Shown piece after piece: positions 5,893 to 7,002 of a stretch of DNA of 7,002 nt. This DNA comes from Planktomarina sp. (lineage in GTDB: Bacteria > Pseudomonadota > Alphaproteobacteria > Rhodobacterales > Rhodobacteraceae): contig JAKMFM010000141.1 in NCBI GenBank assembly GCA_022425445.1, positions 1-7,002 on the forward strand. The letters are read 5' to 3'. Numbering within the stretch: position 1 is the first letter of the stretch; each line of letters starts with the position of its first letter. The notes beneath the pieces were generated by a model that had not been told where the DNA came from, did no database searches, and was given only the letters and a program-made list of their open reading frames with translations. Made by a program: the position numbers and the translations under genes.

Positions 5893-7002
5893 ATGGCAAA
5901 GAAATATTCAGGGCCAATCAAACCCCTCGTCGCAGATCGAAGAGGACCGCTGCCCGCCCGCAAACCAAAACCGGGGCAAACCCCGCAAAAACCCCCTGCA
6001 AAGGGATGGTTTGCGCAGCTCCGCGCCCTTCTGTGGCGCGCTTTCTTGCTGCCCTTTCGCATGCTCTGGGCTCTCATCTGGCGGCTTGTGCTGGTAGTCT
6101 GTTTATTGATCAGTCTCGGTGTTGCGTATTTCGCGTCAACGCTCCCCGAGGCTCATGAGATGATCGACGGGCGAGCGGCCGGGTCTGTTACTTTTATGGA
6201 CCGCACTGGTGCAGTCTTCGCATGGCGCGGCGACCAATTTGGCGGCATGATCACCGCCCAGACGATTTCACCATTTTTGAAAGCCGCGGTCGTAGCCACA
6301 GAAGATCGACGCTTTTACCGTCATTTTGGCATCAGCCCCCGCGGCATGGCCTCTGCCATTCGGATCAACTTGAGTGAGGGACGGGGTCCTTTATCCGGTC
6401 ATGGTGGCTCTACCATCACACAGCAGACTGCAAAGCTGTTGTGCTTGGGCGCCGCCTTCAATACGGATGATTGGCCCTCTGAACGCGAATATGAGCGGCA
6501 ATGCCGCCGCACCACACTCTGGCGCAAGATCAAAGAAGCCAGCTTCGCGCTTGCGATGGAGCTGCGCTACTCCAAAGATGAGATCCTGACAATCTACCTC
6601 AACCGCGTCGCATTGGGCGCCGGCGCACGCGGCTTTGAAGCCGCCGCTCAAAGGTATTTCGGTAAATCTGCCAATCAAGTAAATGCGGCGGAGGCAGCCA
6701 TGTTGGCCGGCTTGCTCAAAGCCCCATCGCGGCTGGCGCCGACCCATAATCTTAAGGGAGCACGAGCGCGTGCGAAGGTGGTCCTTGGGTTGATGCTGCG
6801 GGAAAATTACCTCTCTGCCACCGAGGCCAGCTTTGCCATTGACAATCCCGCGGGCCTCAGCCCTGCAGCCACGGCCCGCGCAGGGGGATATTTTGCAGAT
6901 TGGATCATGACGACAGGTCCGAGGTATTTCACCCGCAACACCACGGAAGATGTTCTGATCCAAACCACGTTGGATCAAACCATTCAAACCGCAACAGAGC
7001 AG
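5893..7002 (+). CDS. Class A penicillin-binding protein, N-terminal part (family 51 glycosyltransferase; PBP1A-like), truncated by window end
   Basis: Bifunctional inner-membrane enzyme family that polymerises lipid II and crosslinks peptidoglycan. Only the first 370 codons lie here; the frame is open at the edge and the transpeptidase domain would follow. Residues 1-50 are a basic, proline-rich cytoplasmic tail. About 56-82 is a single membrane anchor (LVLVVCLLISLGVAYF core). The glycosyltransferase domain spans about 95-300: EDRRFYRHFG at 137-146 with catalytic Glu137, GGSTITQQ at 171-178, RKIKE at 211-215 with the second conserved Glu215, then a YSKDEILTIYLNR segment at 226-238 and RYFGKSA at 254-260. 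Between TITQQ and RKIKE there are 32 residues, against about 14 in E. coli PBP1a as I recall it. The extra stretch carries Cys184 and Cys204, and both would face the periplasm. The start at 5893 has only a weak AGG 3 nt upstream; an in-frame ATG at 5842 would add 17 residues. The gene is transcribed away from slt. Confidence 0.9.
   Translation, partial: MAKKYSGPIKPLVADRRGPLPARKPKPGQTPQKPPAKGWFAQLRALLWRAFLLPFRMLWALIWRLVLVVCLLISLGVAYFASTLPEAHEMIDGRAAGSVTFMDRTGAVFAWRGDQFGGMITAQTISPFLKAAVVATEDRRFYRHFGISPRGMASAIRINLSEGRGPLSGHGGSTITQQTAKLLCLGAAFNTDDWPSEREYERQCRRTTLWRKIKEASFALAMELRYSKDEILTIYLNRVALGAGARGFEAAAQRYFGKSANQVNAAEAAMLAGLLKAPSRLAPTHNLKGARARAKVVLGLMLRENYLSATEASFAIDNPAGLSPAATARAGGYFADWIMTTGPRYFTRNTTEDVLIQTTLDQTIQTATEQ

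Noticed and set aside
6391..6987. 198-codon minus-strand open frame opposite the penicillin-binding protein gene
   Set aside because: The plus-strand frame carries every family 51 glycosyltransferase motif across the same stretch, so the antisense frame is a by-product of GC-rich codon use.
1..7002. Mobile elements, CRISPR arrays, tRNA/rRNA genes or toxin-antitoxin pairs
   Set aside because: No spaced repeats, transposase motifs, tRNA-like cloverleaf or small paired genes were seen; coding density is filled by core genes in both orientations.

Overview
The window looks like chromosomal DNA of an alphaproteobacterium, most likely a Rhodobacterales (roseobacter-type) species. This is inferred from moderately GC-rich codon use, from DapA, SmpB and aminotransferase sequences that read like members of that order, and from a class A penicillin-binding protein carrying a two-cysteine insert that I recall from relatives in that group. 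No database search was possible, so the taxonomy is an inference.

Layout: a soluble lytic transglycosylase gene runs leftwards (13-2007, minus strand) and is complete. After a 122-bp divergent intergenic region, everything else runs rightwards: dapA (2130-3002), smpB (3099-3575), a 3-mercaptopyruvate sulfurtransferase gene of the sseA type (3671-4528), an aspartate/aromatic aminotransferase gene overlapping it by one base (4528-5712), and the 5' part of a class A penicillin-binding protein gene (5893 to the window end, 370 codons, still open). No gap exceeds 180 bp, and I see no tRNA, rRNA, CRISPR array, insertion sequence or phage remnant.

How the genes fit together: three of the six concern the cell wall. 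DapA makes the precursor of diaminopimelate (and lysine), the penicillin-binding protein polymerises and crosslinks peptidoglycan, and the lytic transglycosylase cleaves it. SmpB is the tmRNA partner for ribosome rescue. The sulfurtransferase and aminotransferase genes are translationally coupled. Together they could form a two-step cysteine -> 3-mercaptopyruvate -> persulfide/sulfide route, provided the aminotransferase accepts cysteine.

This is mostly an ordinary core-genome region, and I did not find an undescribed system. The points most worth a second look are the coupled sulfurtransferase/aminotransferase pair, the cysteine-bearing insert in the glycosyltransferase domain of the penicillin-binding protein, a Tyr replacing a normally conserved Asn in SmpB, and the inverted repeats and promoter-like motifs between dapA and smpB.
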